Shown here piece by piece: positions 26,060 through 35,305 of a DNA stretch of 64,000 nt (its first letter is position 1; the number at the start of each line of letters is the position of its first letter). The notes under the pieces are model-generated. The model was not told the origin of the DNA. It did no database searches and worked only from the letters and a program-made list of their open reading frames with translations. A program made the translations under genes and the position numbers. The DNA comes from VRUE01 sp963706605. GTDB taxonomy: Bacteria > Actinomycetota > Thermoleophilia > Solirubrobacterales > 70-9. The stretch lies in contig OY970165.1 of the NCBI GenBank assembly GCA_963706605.1, positions 1,240,001 to 1,304,000 of the forward strand, in the 5' to 3' direction.

Positions 26060-26746
26060 TTACGCCGAGTGGAAAGCAGTTGCCAGCAGTTCGGCGACTT
26101 CCCGGCGGGATTCGGCGCTTAAAACTCCTGGCGTGTTCAGGCGCTTGGAGAGTCTGCGGGGATAAAACAGCGGGAAGTCGCCGATTTGGAGAGTCCGAAG
26201 TAGTGGGAGGTCGCTGCCTCCGGACTGATTGTCTGGGTTGAGGAAGCAGAAGCAGGCGTGAACTGGTATCGCCGACTTCGCCTCTGCTAACTCAGCACGC
26301 ACTACTTCACGCTGCCGTGTCAGTGCTTTGACCAGCTTGGTCTTGTCACGGCCCGCGACAAATAGGCGTGGCTCACCGAAGAAAGGCTTTCGCACCTCGA
26401 TCTTGCCTTTGTAGCGCTTGGCGTCGACTACGTAGACGCCGGAAGGGGCGACTGCGAGATGGTCGATGTTCGCCCGACTGCGTGGAATTCGGCGGTCATG
26501 GAGAACGATCACATCTGGGCAGCGCTTGGCGAGGTGTGCGGCGAGCGCCTCCTCGCCTGCGGCGCCGGTGTTCCAGGCGACCTCGCTGGCCGGGGGCGAT
26601 TGGAGGCGAAGCAAGAGGTTGCCAATGCGCGGGTGCCGCTCGCGAGCTACCGCCTCTCGCTTCCTCCTCCTCCGCTCGTACTCCCGCCGAGCACTTGCGC
26701 CGGCAGTTCCTAGGTCGATCTCGCGCTCGGCCATCGCAGGGGTCAT
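26060..26746 (-). CDS. NERD-domain nuclease-like protein
   Basis: 228 residues. A basic N-terminal third is followed by a NERD domain: NTGAAGEEALAAHLA, RANIDHLAVAPSGVYVVDAK and the GKIEVRK strand, giving the restriction-endonuclease-like D...xAK core. NERD proteins are thought to process DNA. It stands alone on the minus strand, facing away from an MNT-HEPN pair; a link between them is unproven. Confidence 0.75.
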   Translation of the reverse strand: MTPAMAEREIDLGTAGASARREYERRRRKREAVARERHPRIGNLLLRLQSPPASEVAWNTGAAGEEALAAHLAKRCPDVIVLHDRRIPRSRANIDHLAVAPSGVYVVDAKRYKGKIEVRKPFFGEPRLFVAGRDKTKLVKALTRQREVVRAELAEAKSAIPVHACFCFLNPDNQSGGSDLPLLRTLQIGDFPLFYPRRLSKRLNTPGVLSAESRREVAELLATAFHSA

Positions 26747-26817
26747 CGGCCGGCTGACGGTCGAACTGAAGGCAAACGATCGAGCTCAATCCATAGCAGC
26801 GATTACGATCCCCAACT

Positions 26818-27135
26818 ATGAGGATGGTTGACGAGACACTGATCGCTGAGGCGGGACGTCGGCTGGCTGCTGCCGCTCCCGATGCCCAGGTGATCCTGTT
26901 TGGCTCGCACGCTCGCGGAGAGGCCAGTCCGCATAGCGATGTCGATTTCCTCGTGGTCGAGCCCGAGGTAGCCAATGAGGCCGAAGAGTCGGTGCGCCTG
27001 CATAGGACCCTGCGGGATCTGCGGTTGCCGGCAGATGTCATCGTCGTCAGTCGCGATTACGCCGACCGCTGGCGGGAGGTGCGCGGCGGGCTTGTCCATG
27101 CAGCTCTCTCGCAAGGCCGTGTCCTCGCCGGATGA
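26818..27135 (+). CDS. MNT-type minimal nucleotidyltransferase (antitoxin)
   Basis: 105 residues. The polymerase-beta signature GSHARGEASPHSDVDFLVVE (GS plus two Asp) is complete. Such proteins neutralise HEPN ribonucleases, in known cases by AMPylating them. Its stop overlaps the start of the HEPN gene (ATGA). Confidence 0.85.
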   Translation: MRMVDETLIAEAGRRLAAAAPDAQVILFGSHARGEASPHSDVDFLVVEPEVANEAEESVRLHRTLRDLRLPADVIVVSRDYADRWREVRGGLVHAALSQGRVLAG

Positions 27136-27515
27136 GTAGGAAGCCGGATCTACCCCGAGATCTTCTTGCCCTCGCGCGCGAGGATCTCGCCTCCGCGGAA
27201 GCCTTGGACAAAGCCGAACGGGTTTCCGATTCCCCGGTGGGGTTCCATGCTCAGCAGGCGGTGGAGAAGGCACTCAAGGCGGCGATCGCCAGTCGCGACT
27301 TGGAGTTCCCCTTCACTCACGACCTCGGCGTCCTCATGCAGCTCTGTGAGGACGCCGGATTCGAGCTGCCCGCTGACCTCGATGAGGCGGACCGCCTGAC
27401 GCCATATGCGGCGGCGCTGCGCTACGGCTTGGGCAACCCAGAAGCAGTTGCGGCCGAGAGTGCTTTGCGATGGGCCACCCTTGCCATCCAGTGGGCGGAC
27501 GCGGAGATTCACTGA
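27132..27515 (+). CDS. HEPN-domain protein (toxin partner)
   Basis: 127 residues. The PF05168-type HEPN pattern is clear: LLALAREDLASAEAL, FHAQQAVEKALKAAI, FTHDLGVL and LTPYAAALRYG. The strict RX4HXY motif of HepT is not seen, as in many PF05168 members. It is coupled to the MNT gene by ATGA and followed after 13 bp by R5. Confidence 0.8.
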   Translation: MSRKPDLPRDLLALAREDLASAEALDKAERVSDSPVGFHAQQAVEKALKAAIASRDLEFPFTHDLGVLMQLCEDAGFELPADLDEADRLTPYAAALRYGLGNPEAVAAESALRWATLAIQWADAEIH

Positions 27516-27528
27516 ACTGCTGTTCGCG

Positions 27529-27594
27529 GGTCGCATTTCTGTCACATAGCCGTCGCTATTGGCTCTAGCAAGCGGCGGCCCCTCCTCCTTTCAA
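27529..27594 (+). repeat. Repeat R5
   Basis: GTCGCAT-ttct-GTCACAT left box. Imperfect hairpin CCGTCGCT/AGC-AAGCGGCGG. Right box CCTTTCAA. Confidence 0.75.
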
Positions 27595-27823
27595 TCCCAG
27601 ACGCCATAGCTCACAAGACGGGTGCCGCAGCTGCCTTGGACTCAACCCGCTTTCTGGAGCGGGATCCTCCCGAACGGCCACGCTCAGCGCCATGAATGCC
27701 GCCGCAGCGAGGCGAACTCAGCATTTCAGGAGCTTTGCGACTGGACGGCGGCGACTGCCACAGCGAGAGCTATTCTGGTTGACGGGCTTTCCGTCCGATC
27801 CAAAAAGGATTATGTTGTACCTA

Positions 27824-28108
27824 ATGGCAACCGTCGCTCCCAAAAGCCCGTCTTCGATCCTTGAGGAGGATGGTGCTCAGATGGCGCTAGCCGAGTTCGC
27901 TAATTCTGTTGATGAGGCCGTTGCTGCGATTCGGGCGGTAGTCGCGGAGGCTCCCGAGGGCAAGGAGTGGACTTTGCGGGAGCTGCGCGAGGCGGCCGGT
28001 GAGGGCCGGCGTTCATCGGCTATGACCTCTGCCCTGTTCAAGCTTGAAGAACTCGGCGAGCTGAGCGTCAACTACCTCACCTCGACGGTCTCCAGAAGCC
28101 AGCAGTAG
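27824..28108 (+). CDS. Small hypothetical protein (possible winged helix)
   Basis: About 94 residues from ATG at 27824 (other ATG/GTG starts exist upstream). The part MALAEFANSVDEAVAAIRAV followed by LRELREAAGEGRRSSAMTSA and LEELGELSVNYLTSTV suggests a small helix-turn-helix/winged-helix fold. It lies 17 bp before the dGTPase gene and may regulate it. No clear ribosome site is seen. Confidence 0.45.
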   Translation: MATVAPKSPSSILEEDGAQMALAEFANSVDEAVAAIRAVVAEAPEGKEWTLRELREAAGEGRRSSAMTSALFKLEELGELSVNYLTSTVSRSQQ

Positions 28109-28125
28109 CGTCAGGGAGGTTCGAC

Positions 28126-29487
28126 GTGATCGAGCGTCTTGCCGTTCCGTCCGACGGATTGCGCGCGACGTTGGATAAACGGGTCATCGCTGAAAAGAAG
28201 CCATCGGTGAGAACTGAGGCGCAGCGGGACCGGGACCGGATCCTCTACTCATCCGCATTCTTACGCTTGGGTCACGTGACCCAGGTCGCCAGTCCCGAGG
28301 CAGGTCAGATCTTTCACAGCCGACTGACCCACTCGATGAAGGTAGCGCAGGTTGCGAGGGGGCTTGCCCAGAGATTGAAAGAGATGCGATCGGACGAAGA
28401 ACTCGAGCCGAATTCCGCCCGACTCGTCGATTGCCTGGACGACGATGCAGCGGAAGCAGCAGCCCTGGCCCACGACCTCGGCCACCCACCCTTTGGGCAC
28501 ATTGCAGAGAAGGTGCTCGACGAGTCAAGCGATCACGCCAGCTTTGAGGGAAACGCCCAGTCGTTCCGCATCGTGACCAGATTGGCTCTTCGCTCCGAAA
28601 TTCGTGACGAGAACGGAGACCCTCTTGGCGGGCTCAACCTCACGCGTCGCACGCTTAATGGGCTGCTGAAGTATCCCTGGTTGCGAGCGGAGCAGCCATC
28701 GGGGCGCTGGGAGAAGTGGGGTGCCTACACCGATGGAGACCGCGATGCCTTCGTTTGGGCTCGCGAAGGATATGGCGAAGGGCCGAAAACGCTGGAGGCC
28801 TGTCTCATGGATTGGGCCGACGATGTCACTTATGCAGTCCACGATATGGACGACTTCTATAGGGCGAGACTCATTCCCCTGGAGCGCCTGGGCGCGCCCA
28901 ACTCACCGGATCTTCGGGAGTTCAAGGAATATCTCGTGAAGTGGGCGGAGGGCAAGGATGAGGATCCAGCTCGAATTATGCGCGCGGCCGACATCCTCTT
29001 CACCGATGGGATCCTCTCCTACGTAACGCTCCCTTTCAGTGGCCTGACCGACGAACGGGTCCAACTCCGTCGGCTAGGCTCGAAATTGATTGGGATATAT
29101 ATTTCCGCGCCAACCCTCCGGGATGTAGAAAACGATGTTGAGTTCGAGATTCCCGACGACATTTTCGACCAAGTCAAGGTGCTGAAGCGACTGACTTGGT
29201 ACTACGTAATTGACCGGCCATCGCTATCGGTGATACAGCGCGGGCAAAAGGAAATCATCGAGCGCCTGTTTGAGATGTACAAGAATGGTGTCGCCGAACG
29301 CGAACTGCATTTGCTGCCGCCGCTCTTCGCGCAGAGGATTCAGGACTTGAAAGGAGACGCTAGCCGCGAGCGGGTGATCATCGATTTGATCGCTGGGATG
29401 ACTGAGGCCGCTGCAACGGAGATCCACCGCCAGCGCTTCGGGGTTACGACCGGTTCCCTGTTGACTCAGGTGGCAGGTCCGGCCTGA
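28126..29487 (+). CDS. dgt: Deoxyguanosinetriphosphate triphosphohydrolase-like protein
   Basis: 453 residues. RDRDRILYSSAFLRLGHVTQ, HSRLTHSMKVAQVARG, LAHDLGHPPFGHIAE and ADDVTYAVHDMDD are the hallmarks of dGTPases, with the full HD metal site. These enzymes release triphosphate from dNTPs and can restrict phages by depleting dNTPs. GTG start with GGAGG upstream. Its end overlaps the convergent GHKL gene by 22 bp. Confidence 0.9.
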   Translation: MIERLAVPSDGLRATLDKRVIAEKKPSVRTEAQRDRDRILYSSAFLRLGHVTQVASPEAGQIFHSRLTHSMKVAQVARGLAQRLKEMRSDEELEPNSARLVDCLDDDAAEAAALAHDLGHPPFGHIAEKVLDESSDHASFEGNAQSFRIVTRLALRSEIRDENGDPLGGLNLTRRTLNGLLKYPWLRAEQPSGRWEKWGAYTDGDRDAFVWAREGYGEGPKTLEACLMDWADDVTYAVHDMDDFYRARLIPLERLGAPNSPDLREFKEYLVKWAEGKDEDPARIMRAADILFTDGILSYVTLPFSGLTDERVQLRRLGSKLIGIYISAPTLRDVENDVEFEIPDDIFDQVKVLKRLTWYYVIDRPSLSVIQRGQKEIIERLFEMYKNGVAERELHLLPPLFAQRIQDLKGDASRERVIIDLIAGMTEAAATEIHRQRFGVTTGSLLTQVAGPA

Positions 29488-30425
29488 TATGGATGCTGAT
29501 CGCTGACGCCAGCAGGCTGACCCAGCGCCTCGTCAATGCGTGCATAGTCGAACGGACGGTTTAGCCGAGCGGAGATCGAGACCAGCGTGCCGGAAAGTTC
29601 GGGTAAAAGCGTTGAGTCGTTGACTTCATCGCCCTCTTCGCGCTGTGCATCACCAGAACGGATAGTTAGCGTACCGCCGTTGTCGCGGATGACTAGACGA
29701 GCGATGAAGAGTCCCATCCCGCCGCCAGTCCCTGGTTCGGCGGTACTGCCCGCACCCATGGACGTCACGATCGCAGTTAGGTCGTCGTTCATGCCCTGAA
29801 ACTTGGGATTCTGAGTGAGACTTCGTCGGATGCCGATCCCATTGTCGTAAATAGCAATGCTGAAGGTTTCGGTAGCTGGTCTCACCCGAAAGACAACCAC
29901 GCCTCGACGCGCCTCGGCATGTTGGATCACGTTCTCAGTTAGTTCGGTCACCATCTTGCGCAGGGAACGCAGAGGAGTCTCCGGTAAGGAGCTGTAGAGA
30001 GCGAGGTGACGCTGCAATGAGGCGATAACTCGGTCAATTCCCTCCACGCTCGAGAACACCTCGACGCCGATCGTCTCACCGTCCTCGTTGCTGTGCCAGT
30101 GGCCGAGCCCCCCATCAATCAAGCGGCGCAGCGGCGCGGTTTTAAGGCATGGTGGTGCTTCCTCCGAAACAGGCGGGAGGATTGCTGCTTTCCTCTGGCT
30201 GCCCGCTTGGGTAGCGATGGAGCAGGCGGTGCCCACGACTAGGGCCAATGGGGTGGGCCCGAGAAACTCCACGTCGCGGAGATCCATCTGCAACTCCGCG
30301 TTGCTTTCCGCTCCTTGGCCTAACGCCCCGATTTCACCGCAAAGGAGATCGAGATCGCCGTCCTCGTAGCAGCGCTCGAGACTGAGGCTCGCAATCGTCG
30401 TCGAGTCGTCGGCGGTTTCAGGCAT
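29466..30425 (-). CDS. GHKL ATPase with STAS-like N-terminal part
   Basis: 319 residues. The first 110 residues have the strand-helix pattern of an anti-sigma-antagonist-like domain (LQMDLRDVEFLGPTPLALVV). From residue 150 a GHKL/HATPase_c fold follows: VTELTENVIQHAEARRGVV (N box), YDNGIGIRRS (G1) and GTGGGMGLFIARLVI (G2). It resembles RsbW-type kinases or stand-alone ATP-binding regulators. No His-phosphorylation domain or receiver is present. Confidence 0.75.
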   Translation of the reverse strand: MPETADDSTTIASLSLERCYEDGDLDLLCGEIGALGQGAESNAELQMDLRDVEFLGPTPLALVVGTACSIATQAGSQRKAAILPPVSEEAPPCLKTAPLRRLIDGGLGHWHSNEDGETIGVEVFSSVEGIDRVIASLQRHLALYSSLPETPLRSLRKMVTELTENVIQHAEARRGVVVFRVRPATETFSIAIYDNGIGIRRSLTQNPKFQGMNDDLTAIVTSMGAGSTAEPGTGGGMGLFIARLVIRDNGGTLTIRSGDAQREEGDEVNDSTLLPELSGTLVSISARLNRPFDYARIDEALGQPAGVSDQHPYQAGPAT

Positions 30426-30579
30426 GGTGGCATTGGAGGACCAGCGAACTCATAGGATACCGATACGTCACCGTTTGACGCATCGCTTCGGGCGGATATC
30501 AATAGATACAGCGGGGTTCTTTGTTCACTTCGTCGAATTTCACCATAAAGTACCGACTTTCATCTAAGCCTCGGCAGGG

Positions 30580-31161
30580 GTGATCTCTAATCGAACACAG
30601 GAGTCGGCATTGACGACCCGAAACTCATGGTCTGCGCGCGCGCAGGATCTCGATCGCGCGGGACTCACATATTTACGGACTCACCTCCACCGACCGGTCG
30701 TCGAGAAGGCGATGGTGCGACTCGGCGCGCTCGCCAACCACGGGGCCATCTGGATGGGCCTCGGGTCTGGGGTCGCAATCAGCGACCCAGCACGCCGTCG
30801 GGCGTGGCTCGCCGCCGGAGCCCTCGGACCGCTGACCATCTTGCTCAATGCTCCGGTCAAGCGGCGCATAGACCGACGTCGCCCGAACCCCCGCCTCACC
30901 CGCCTAGGTGTCGCTCCGAGTGAGCATTCTTTCCCCTCGTCCCACGCCGCGTCCTCCTTTGCCTCCGCTACCGCTATGGCAGGCCTCGCGCCCTCGCGGG
31001 CAGGCTTTTTCTACGGCCTTGCGGTCTTGATCTCGATCGGTCGCCCCTACCTTGGGATGCACTATCCCTCCGACGTCCTCGCCGGGGCGCTCTTCGGGAC
31101 CCTCGTCGGGTGCGTGGCCAAACGGTTCCTCCACGAGACTCGGCATCGAGACGGCGCATGA
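30580..31161 (+). CDS. PAP2 family membrane phosphatase
   Basis: 193 residues. KRRIDRRRPNP (motif 1), PSSHAASSFA (motif 2) and GRPYLGMHYPSDVLAG (motif 3) are complete, with the two catalytic His. Two to four membrane segments flank them. It removes phosphate from lipid phosphates or undecaprenyl pyrophosphate-like substrates. Its stop overlaps the start of the next membrane protein (ATGA). Confidence 0.82.
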   Translation: MISNRTQESALTTRNSWSARAQDLDRAGLTYLRTHLHRPVVEKAMVRLGALANHGAIWMGLGSGVAISDPARRRAWLAAGALGPLTILLNAPVKRRIDRRRPNPRLTRLGVAPSEHSFPSSHAASSFASATAMAGLAPSRAGFFYGLAVLISIGRPYLGMHYPSDVLAGALFGTLVGCVAKRFLHETRHRDGA

Positions 31162-32618
31162 GTTCGGACCCCCTCCATGTCGCAAGGCTGCTCGCCGGCA
31201 AAAGCGACCCTGATCCTGCTGCGCGGTCGGCCGACGAAGCCTACGTCGACCTGGGATCCCAGGTGGTCTTGGCGCTCCTCACCCAACCGCGCTGGATCAC
31301 CCGTACGGTGGAGAGCATCCGCTTCGTCGATCGCAACGTTGTCAGTCGGCGCGTTGTGCGGCACTTCGTCATCCCACGTGAGGAGGCGGCCCGCCCCAAG
31401 GTCGATGAACGGTTCGTCATGCCCGTCTTTGCCGTACGCAAGGGGGAGTTCATCAGCTGCGATCTCCTCGACGGCGCCGGGCGCTCGGTGACGCTCGCCC
31501 CCCTTCAGGACCGCTGCAAGCTTTCCTACTTAGCGCTTCTCGACATCATGCGCAGGGCGGGGGTCAAAGAGGAGGACACTCTCTATGAGCATCTCTGGCA
31601 CATCGTCGAGTCACCTCGCGAGGTGAAACTGGACGAGTTCAAGGCCTTCCTGGGAACGAGTTCGGCCGGAAGGGAGTTAATCCGCAGCAAGAAGATGTAC
31701 AACCTAATCAGGTTTATGGCCCGAAACTATCTGGTCTACCGCTCCGTCCCTGAGACGCAGCTGGCCGAAGATCAGGTCCTAACCATGCGTCTTGAGCGTC
31801 GGGTCCCAGATACCCGAGGCGATTTCGACCGCGCGGGCCAGCCAGCGCCGAGCCGTTGGCTCCAGCTGCTGCGATGGCTCGGTCTCGCCTCCCACGAGTT
31901 CCGACACGAGTTCATCCAGAGTGCGGGCTCGACCCATATAGAGGTCGAGGCACCCGACGGGATCGCCCTCGGTTACCGCCACCTCGACTACCTCGGGTAC
32001 GGCGTGCCCCCAGAGTTCACCAAGATTGTCGATACCTTCGGCGCGCGCGGGACCTCCAAGCGCCGTGCTCGCTTCCTTGTCCCTAGGACGGCGCCGGCAG
32101 GAACCTACGCGGCGACCATAAACGTCAGACCTGGCGCTGGCGTCATGCGTGACGGCCCGCAGGCCGTGGCTGGGCTTCTCACTGGACTCATCCTCCTAGT
32201 CGTTGCGCGACGCTCCCACATCGACCAGGCCAGTCTGGTTGGCGCCGCCGCCACCCTCCTGCTGGTCCTGCCGGCCCTCGTAGCCCTGGTCGCCGCCAGG
32301 CCAGCCGAGCATCCGCGGGTAACGAGGGTGATCGTCGGCCCGCGTATCCTCACCTTGACGGTAGTGCCGCTCGCCGCGACCGCCGCCTATACCCTGATCA
32401 CCAATTGGCCCACGTGGGTCCTCCTCGCCCTCGCCCTCGCCTCCATGGCCCTCACCGTGGAGCTCTTCCTGGTCTACTTTCTCGCCCGTTACGCGACCCG
32501 AATGGCGACTGTGGACGCCCTCTACGGGGACGACCCCGAAGTCCAGGCGAGAATCCAGGCGGCACGCGCGCAGACCGACCCACCCGCCCAGCTGGCCGAG
32601 ATGGCCAGAATCGCCTGA
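31158..32618 (+). CDS. Hypothetical membrane protein
   Basis: 486 residues. The first 320 are soluble and of unknown fold; the last 165 contain about four hydrophobic segments (AVAGLLTGLILLVVA, LVGAAATLLLVLPALVALVAA, LTLTVVPLAATAAYTLI, VLLALALASMALTVELFLVY). ATG at 31158 overlaps the PAP2 stop. No family is recognised. The coupling suggests both work at the membrane. Confidence 0.65.
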   Translation: MSSDPLHVARLLAGKSDPDPAARSADEAYVDLGSQVVLALLTQPRWITRTVESIRFVDRNVVSRRVVRHFVIPREEAARPKVDERFVMPVFAVRKGEFISCDLLDGAGRSVTLAPLQDRCKLSYLALLDIMRRAGVKEEDTLYEHLWHIVESPREVKLDEFKAFLGTSSAGRELIRSKKMYNLIRFMARNYLVYRSVPETQLAEDQVLTMRLERRVPDTRGDFDRAGQPAPSRWLQLLRWLGLASHEFRHEFIQSAGSTHIEVEAPDGIALGYRHLDYLGYGVPPEFTKIVDTFGARGTSKRRARFLVPRTAPAGTYAATINVRPGAGVMRDGPQAVAGLLTGLILLVVARRSHIDQASLVGAAATLLLVLPALVALVAARPAEHPRVTRVIVGPRILTLTVVPLAATAAYTLITNWPTWVLLALALASMALTVELFLVYFLARYATRMATVDALYGDDPEVQARIQAARAQTDPPAQLAEMARIA

Positions 32619-32621
32619 GCC

Positions 32622-32834
32622 ATGGCTACGGAGAGATCCAGACGCCGCGAGGGCGAGCACTTACTGGACGTTCGGAGCGAGCGACGTCGTCCGGCCTTCT
32701 TTTTGCAGGCACTCCTCGCCGAGGACATTCCCCCCTATCTGACTGATCAGCTGGGGGCCAAGCTCGAACTCGACGGCGACCCGATCGCTTCCGCATATCT
32801 TGAGCGGCTGGACATCGATCCTGCATCGCTTTAA
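32622..32834 (+). CDS. Small hypothetical protein
   Basis: 70 residues, rich in Arg/Glu at the N-terminus, then FFLQALLAEDIPPYL. It starts 4 nt after the membrane gene, so it is probably the last gene of that operon. R6 begins 12 bp after its stop. Confidence 0.5.
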   Translation: MATERSRRREGEHLLDVRSERRRPAFFLQALLAEDIPPYLTDQLGAKLELDGDPIASAYLERLDIDPASL

Positions 32835-32845
32835 CCAGTTCCCCG

Positions 32846-32912
32846 AGTCGCATTTCCGTCACATCGACCGCGCGATCGAACTCCTCGCGCCGATGGACCT
32901 CGGTCCTTTCAA
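32846..32912 (+). repeat. Repeat R6
   Basis: GTCGCAT-ttcc-GTCACAT left box. Hairpin GACCG...GCGCGAT/CGCGCC...CGGTC. Right box CCTTTCAA. Confidence 0.78.
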
Positions 32913-33360
32913 AACTCCGGTGCCTGACTCTGGCAGCCGGGTTGCAGCTCGAGCCGGGTGTCCTATTCGCCGGTCTGCTGAGCCGGCTCGGCTAGGACTA
33001 GTCGGGGGTTGGTCGACGTTTGCGGGTTACGTGGACTCCGTACCGACTCGGGCCTTCGCCTGGGATCGCGACGCGTGAGCCAGACGCATGGCGATCCCGG
33101 TCGAGCGCTCGATCTCCTCGGCGGTCAGGCCGAACTTTGGCTGGACCCTGTCCTGCAGCCGGTGACGGCGACCGGAGGCGAGGATCGTCAAGGCATTGCG
33201 ATTCATGCTTTCAAGGTACCTCCAGCTGAGGTCGCTCATTCTCGACGACGAGTGCGGGCGGAATCCAACAACCCATGCAAAAAGCATTCGCTACCTATCG
33301 ATGCGGTTTCGTCTAAGCAACCTCTTGTCTTCTATCAGATTTATCTGATATCTTAGGCCA
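32913..33360. other. Region between R6 and the Phd-VapC pair
   Basis: No gene is well supported. A minus-strand frame at 33027-33287 (60-86 residues, LTAEEIERSTGIAMRLAHASR) might be a small protein or antitoxin remnant, but it has no domain and several possible starts. The last 60 bp are AT-rich and contain the operator-like palindrome before phd. Confidence 0.3.
33334..33349 (+). promoter_or_regulatory. Palindromic operator candidate before the antitoxin gene
   Basis: ATCAGAT-TT-ATCTGAT is a perfect 7-bp inverted repeat 11 bp upstream of the phd ATG, in an AT-rich stretch. This is the usual position for autorepression by a Phd/YefM antitoxin. Confidence 0.6.
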
Positions 33361-33621
33361 ATGACACGTCTGAGTGCAACCGAGGTGGCCCGGGAATTTT
33401 CCGCCGTCGTCAATCGGATTGGCGCTGGCGAGGAGATTGAGGTTGTGCGCAACGGCGTACCGGTAGTGCAGATGCGGTCTGCCAACCCGGGACACCTGGT
33501 CTCCGCGGCGAGGTGGCGAGAGCTGATGAATTCAGCGCCTTCCCCCGATGAGGACTTTGCGGCCGATGTCGAAGCTGGGCGAGAAGCCATTGGACCGCCG
33601 AGTGGCGCATGGCCGTCCTGA
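33361..33621 (+). CDS. Phd/YefM-type antitoxin
   Basis: 86 residues. The N-terminal SATEVAREFSAVVNRIGAGE and IEVVRNGVPVVQM form the Phd/YefM DNA-binding fold; the tail (FAADVEAGREAIGPP) is the toxin-binding part. It overlaps vapC by 13 nt. A diverged, broken copy lies at 35306-35504. Confidence 0.88.
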   Translation: MTRLSATEVAREFSAVVNRIGAGEEIEVVRNGVPVVQMRSANPGHLVSAARWRELMNSAPSPDEDFAADVEAGREAIGPPSGAWPS

Positions 33622-34001
33622 TCGATACCACTGTCCTGGTCAATGCTGAGCGGCGGGGGCAGTCGTTGGATGAGGCAATCGGCGACCAAGACCGCGCGAT
33701 TAGCGTCATCACCGCCAGCGAGCTCTTGCACGGGGTGCACCGCGCCCAGGCGGGCTCAGTTCGAGCTCGGCGCTCTGCGTTCGTCGAGTATGTGATCTCC
33801 GCGATCGAGCCGTTGCCGATCACGACCGCGATTGCCCGAGCGCACGCTGAAATTTGGGCAGAGCTCGACAAAGACGGCAACCTGATCGGAGCGCACGACC
33901 TCTGGATTGCGGCCACGGCGCTGAGTCATGGCATGAACATCGCGACTGCCAACACTCGAGACTTCGGGCGTGTACCTGGCCTCAACGTTGTGCCCGTCTA
34001 A
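33609..34001 (+). CDS. vapC: VapC-type PIN-domain ribonuclease toxin
   Basis: 130 residues. MAVLIDTTVLVNAERRG (first Asp), ITASELLHGVHRA (Glu), GAHDLWIAATAL (Asp) and TANTRDFGRV (Asp) give the complete PIN acidic site. It cleaves RNA when the antitoxin is lost. R7 begins 5 bp after its stop. Confidence 0.92.
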   Translation: MAVLIDTTVLVNAERRGQSLDEAIGDQDRAISVITASELLHGVHRAQAGSVRARRSAFVEYVISAIEPLPITTAIARAHAEIWAELDKDGNLIGAHDLWIAATALSHGMNIATANTRDFGRVPGLNVVPV

Positions 34002-34006
34002 GCGGC

Positions 34007-34069
34007 GGTCTCATCTCTGTCACAGCGACCGCAATCCCGCTCGTCGTGCGGGCGACCCCCGTCCTTCAA
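34007..34069 (+). repeat. Repeat R7
   Basis: GTCTCAT-ctct-GTCACAG left box. Hairpin CCCGC/GCGGG. Right box CCTTCAA (one T fewer than the others). Confidence 0.72.
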
Positions 34070-34247
34070 GCCGAGGAGGAATGACTCCCCTTCTAGCGGG
34101 AAGAGGGTGGCAAGTGAGAGGACGAAACCACCTCCTCTCGACCTGTTCTAGCTCTGCAGATTATAGTCCTACGCTCATTGAGCGATCAGAGCTTGATCAG
34201 GCGTGGGAGCTAATTTTGATCAGTCATCGGGGAGGAATTGAGCGGCC

Positions 34248-35285
34248 ATGAAGAAGAGCGTCTTCGCTAGCACGGCAATCTCGATCATTGTCTTCATGAT
34301 CGTTTCCTCGGCTTCGGCTTTCGAGGGTGGTGGGCGCAAGCCGAGCGAAGCTCCGTTGATCGCGGCCAGCCAGCATTACACCGGTCAGCTGAACAACCAC
34401 GCCAACGACGCGAACTTCGAAAAGTACGGCAGCGGGTATGAGGTGGCGATCTGGCGCCTACCTCCGGTTACGACCCGCGATGTCGTCACGGTCGACTGGC
34501 ACGGTGCTCCGTTTACCAATGAAGACGGCGGCTTTCCTGTCTGCTTGGTCCTCGCTCAGGGAGTTGATGATTTCAGCTGGGGAAACGTCTTTGGCAGCTT
34601 GGCGGAACGGAGCTGCTATGAAAGCGGGCCGGTCTATTCGCTTTCCGGCAGCGGCAGCGCGAAAACTGCGATTACCGTGCAGGAAACGAGTGCGAACTCC
34701 TCCTACCTCGAGTTCTTCTCCCGCGCCAACCAGTCTGAACCGGCGAGGCTCGAAACCTACCCTTACGATTTCACGGTCGAGCCGATTCTGCACTTCCTCG
34801 CTGCCGCAATCCGACCGGCTAAACGCGTAAGTGCCAGTGGCATCCTCCACGCAAGTGCAAATCTGGCCACTGGTCTTCCAGTCCCAGATGGCCTCTCCTT
34901 CAACCTTGCGGTTACTTGGCCCCGCGGTGGTGTTGCAAGCTACTCGGCCGCCAGCAGCGGAGGCACCATTTCTTTCCAGCTTGCACTCCCGGAAACTGCT
35001 TACGGTAAGACTGCGACCTTTGTCGTCTCCCATCCCGCAGATGGCATCTACCAGGCGGTCACCACCCCCAAGGGCGAGGTGCTCGTAGCCAAGCCCAAGC
35101 CCCCTCCGCCTTCCCCTTGTGCTCTCGCACGCCGCCGCGAGGTTGTCCTCATCAGACAGCTCAAACGCCTAAAGCGGCACGCCAGTCGTGCTCGCGGAGT
35201 CGGTCGCCGCAGGCTCAACCGGCTTGTCCATCAGACGAAGCGAAGGCTGCATGGCGCCCAGGTCGGGGCTGAAGCTGCTTGTTGA
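34248..35285 (+). CDS. Secreted hypothetical protein
   Basis: 345 residues. A signal peptide (MKKSVFASTAISIIVFMIVS...ASA) is followed by a beta-rich extracellular region with Cys at FPVCLVLA and ERSCYE. A Pro-rich linker (KPKPPPPSP) and a strongly basic helical C-terminus (RQLKRLKRHASRARGVGRRR) end the protein. GGGGAGGAA lies upstream of the ATG. No domain is recognised; the basic tail could bind cell wall or nucleic acid. Confidence 0.7.
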   Translation: MKKSVFASTAISIIVFMIVSSASAFEGGGRKPSEAPLIAASQHYTGQLNNHANDANFEKYGSGYEVAIWRLPPVTTRDVVTVDWHGAPFTNEDGGFPVCLVLAQGVDDFSWGNVFGSLAERSCYESGPVYSLSGSGSAKTAITVQETSANSSYLEFFSRANQSEPARLETYPYDFTVEPILHFLAAAIRPAKRVSASGILHASANLATGLPVPDGLSFNLAVTWPRGGVASYSAASSGGTISFQLALPETAYGKTATFVVSHPADGIYQAVTTPKGEVLVAKPKPPPPSPCALARRREVVLIRQLKRLKRHASRARGVGRRRLNRLVHQTKRRLHGAQVGAEAAC

Positions 35286-35305
35286 CGCATCGCGCGGCGC
35301 TCCCA

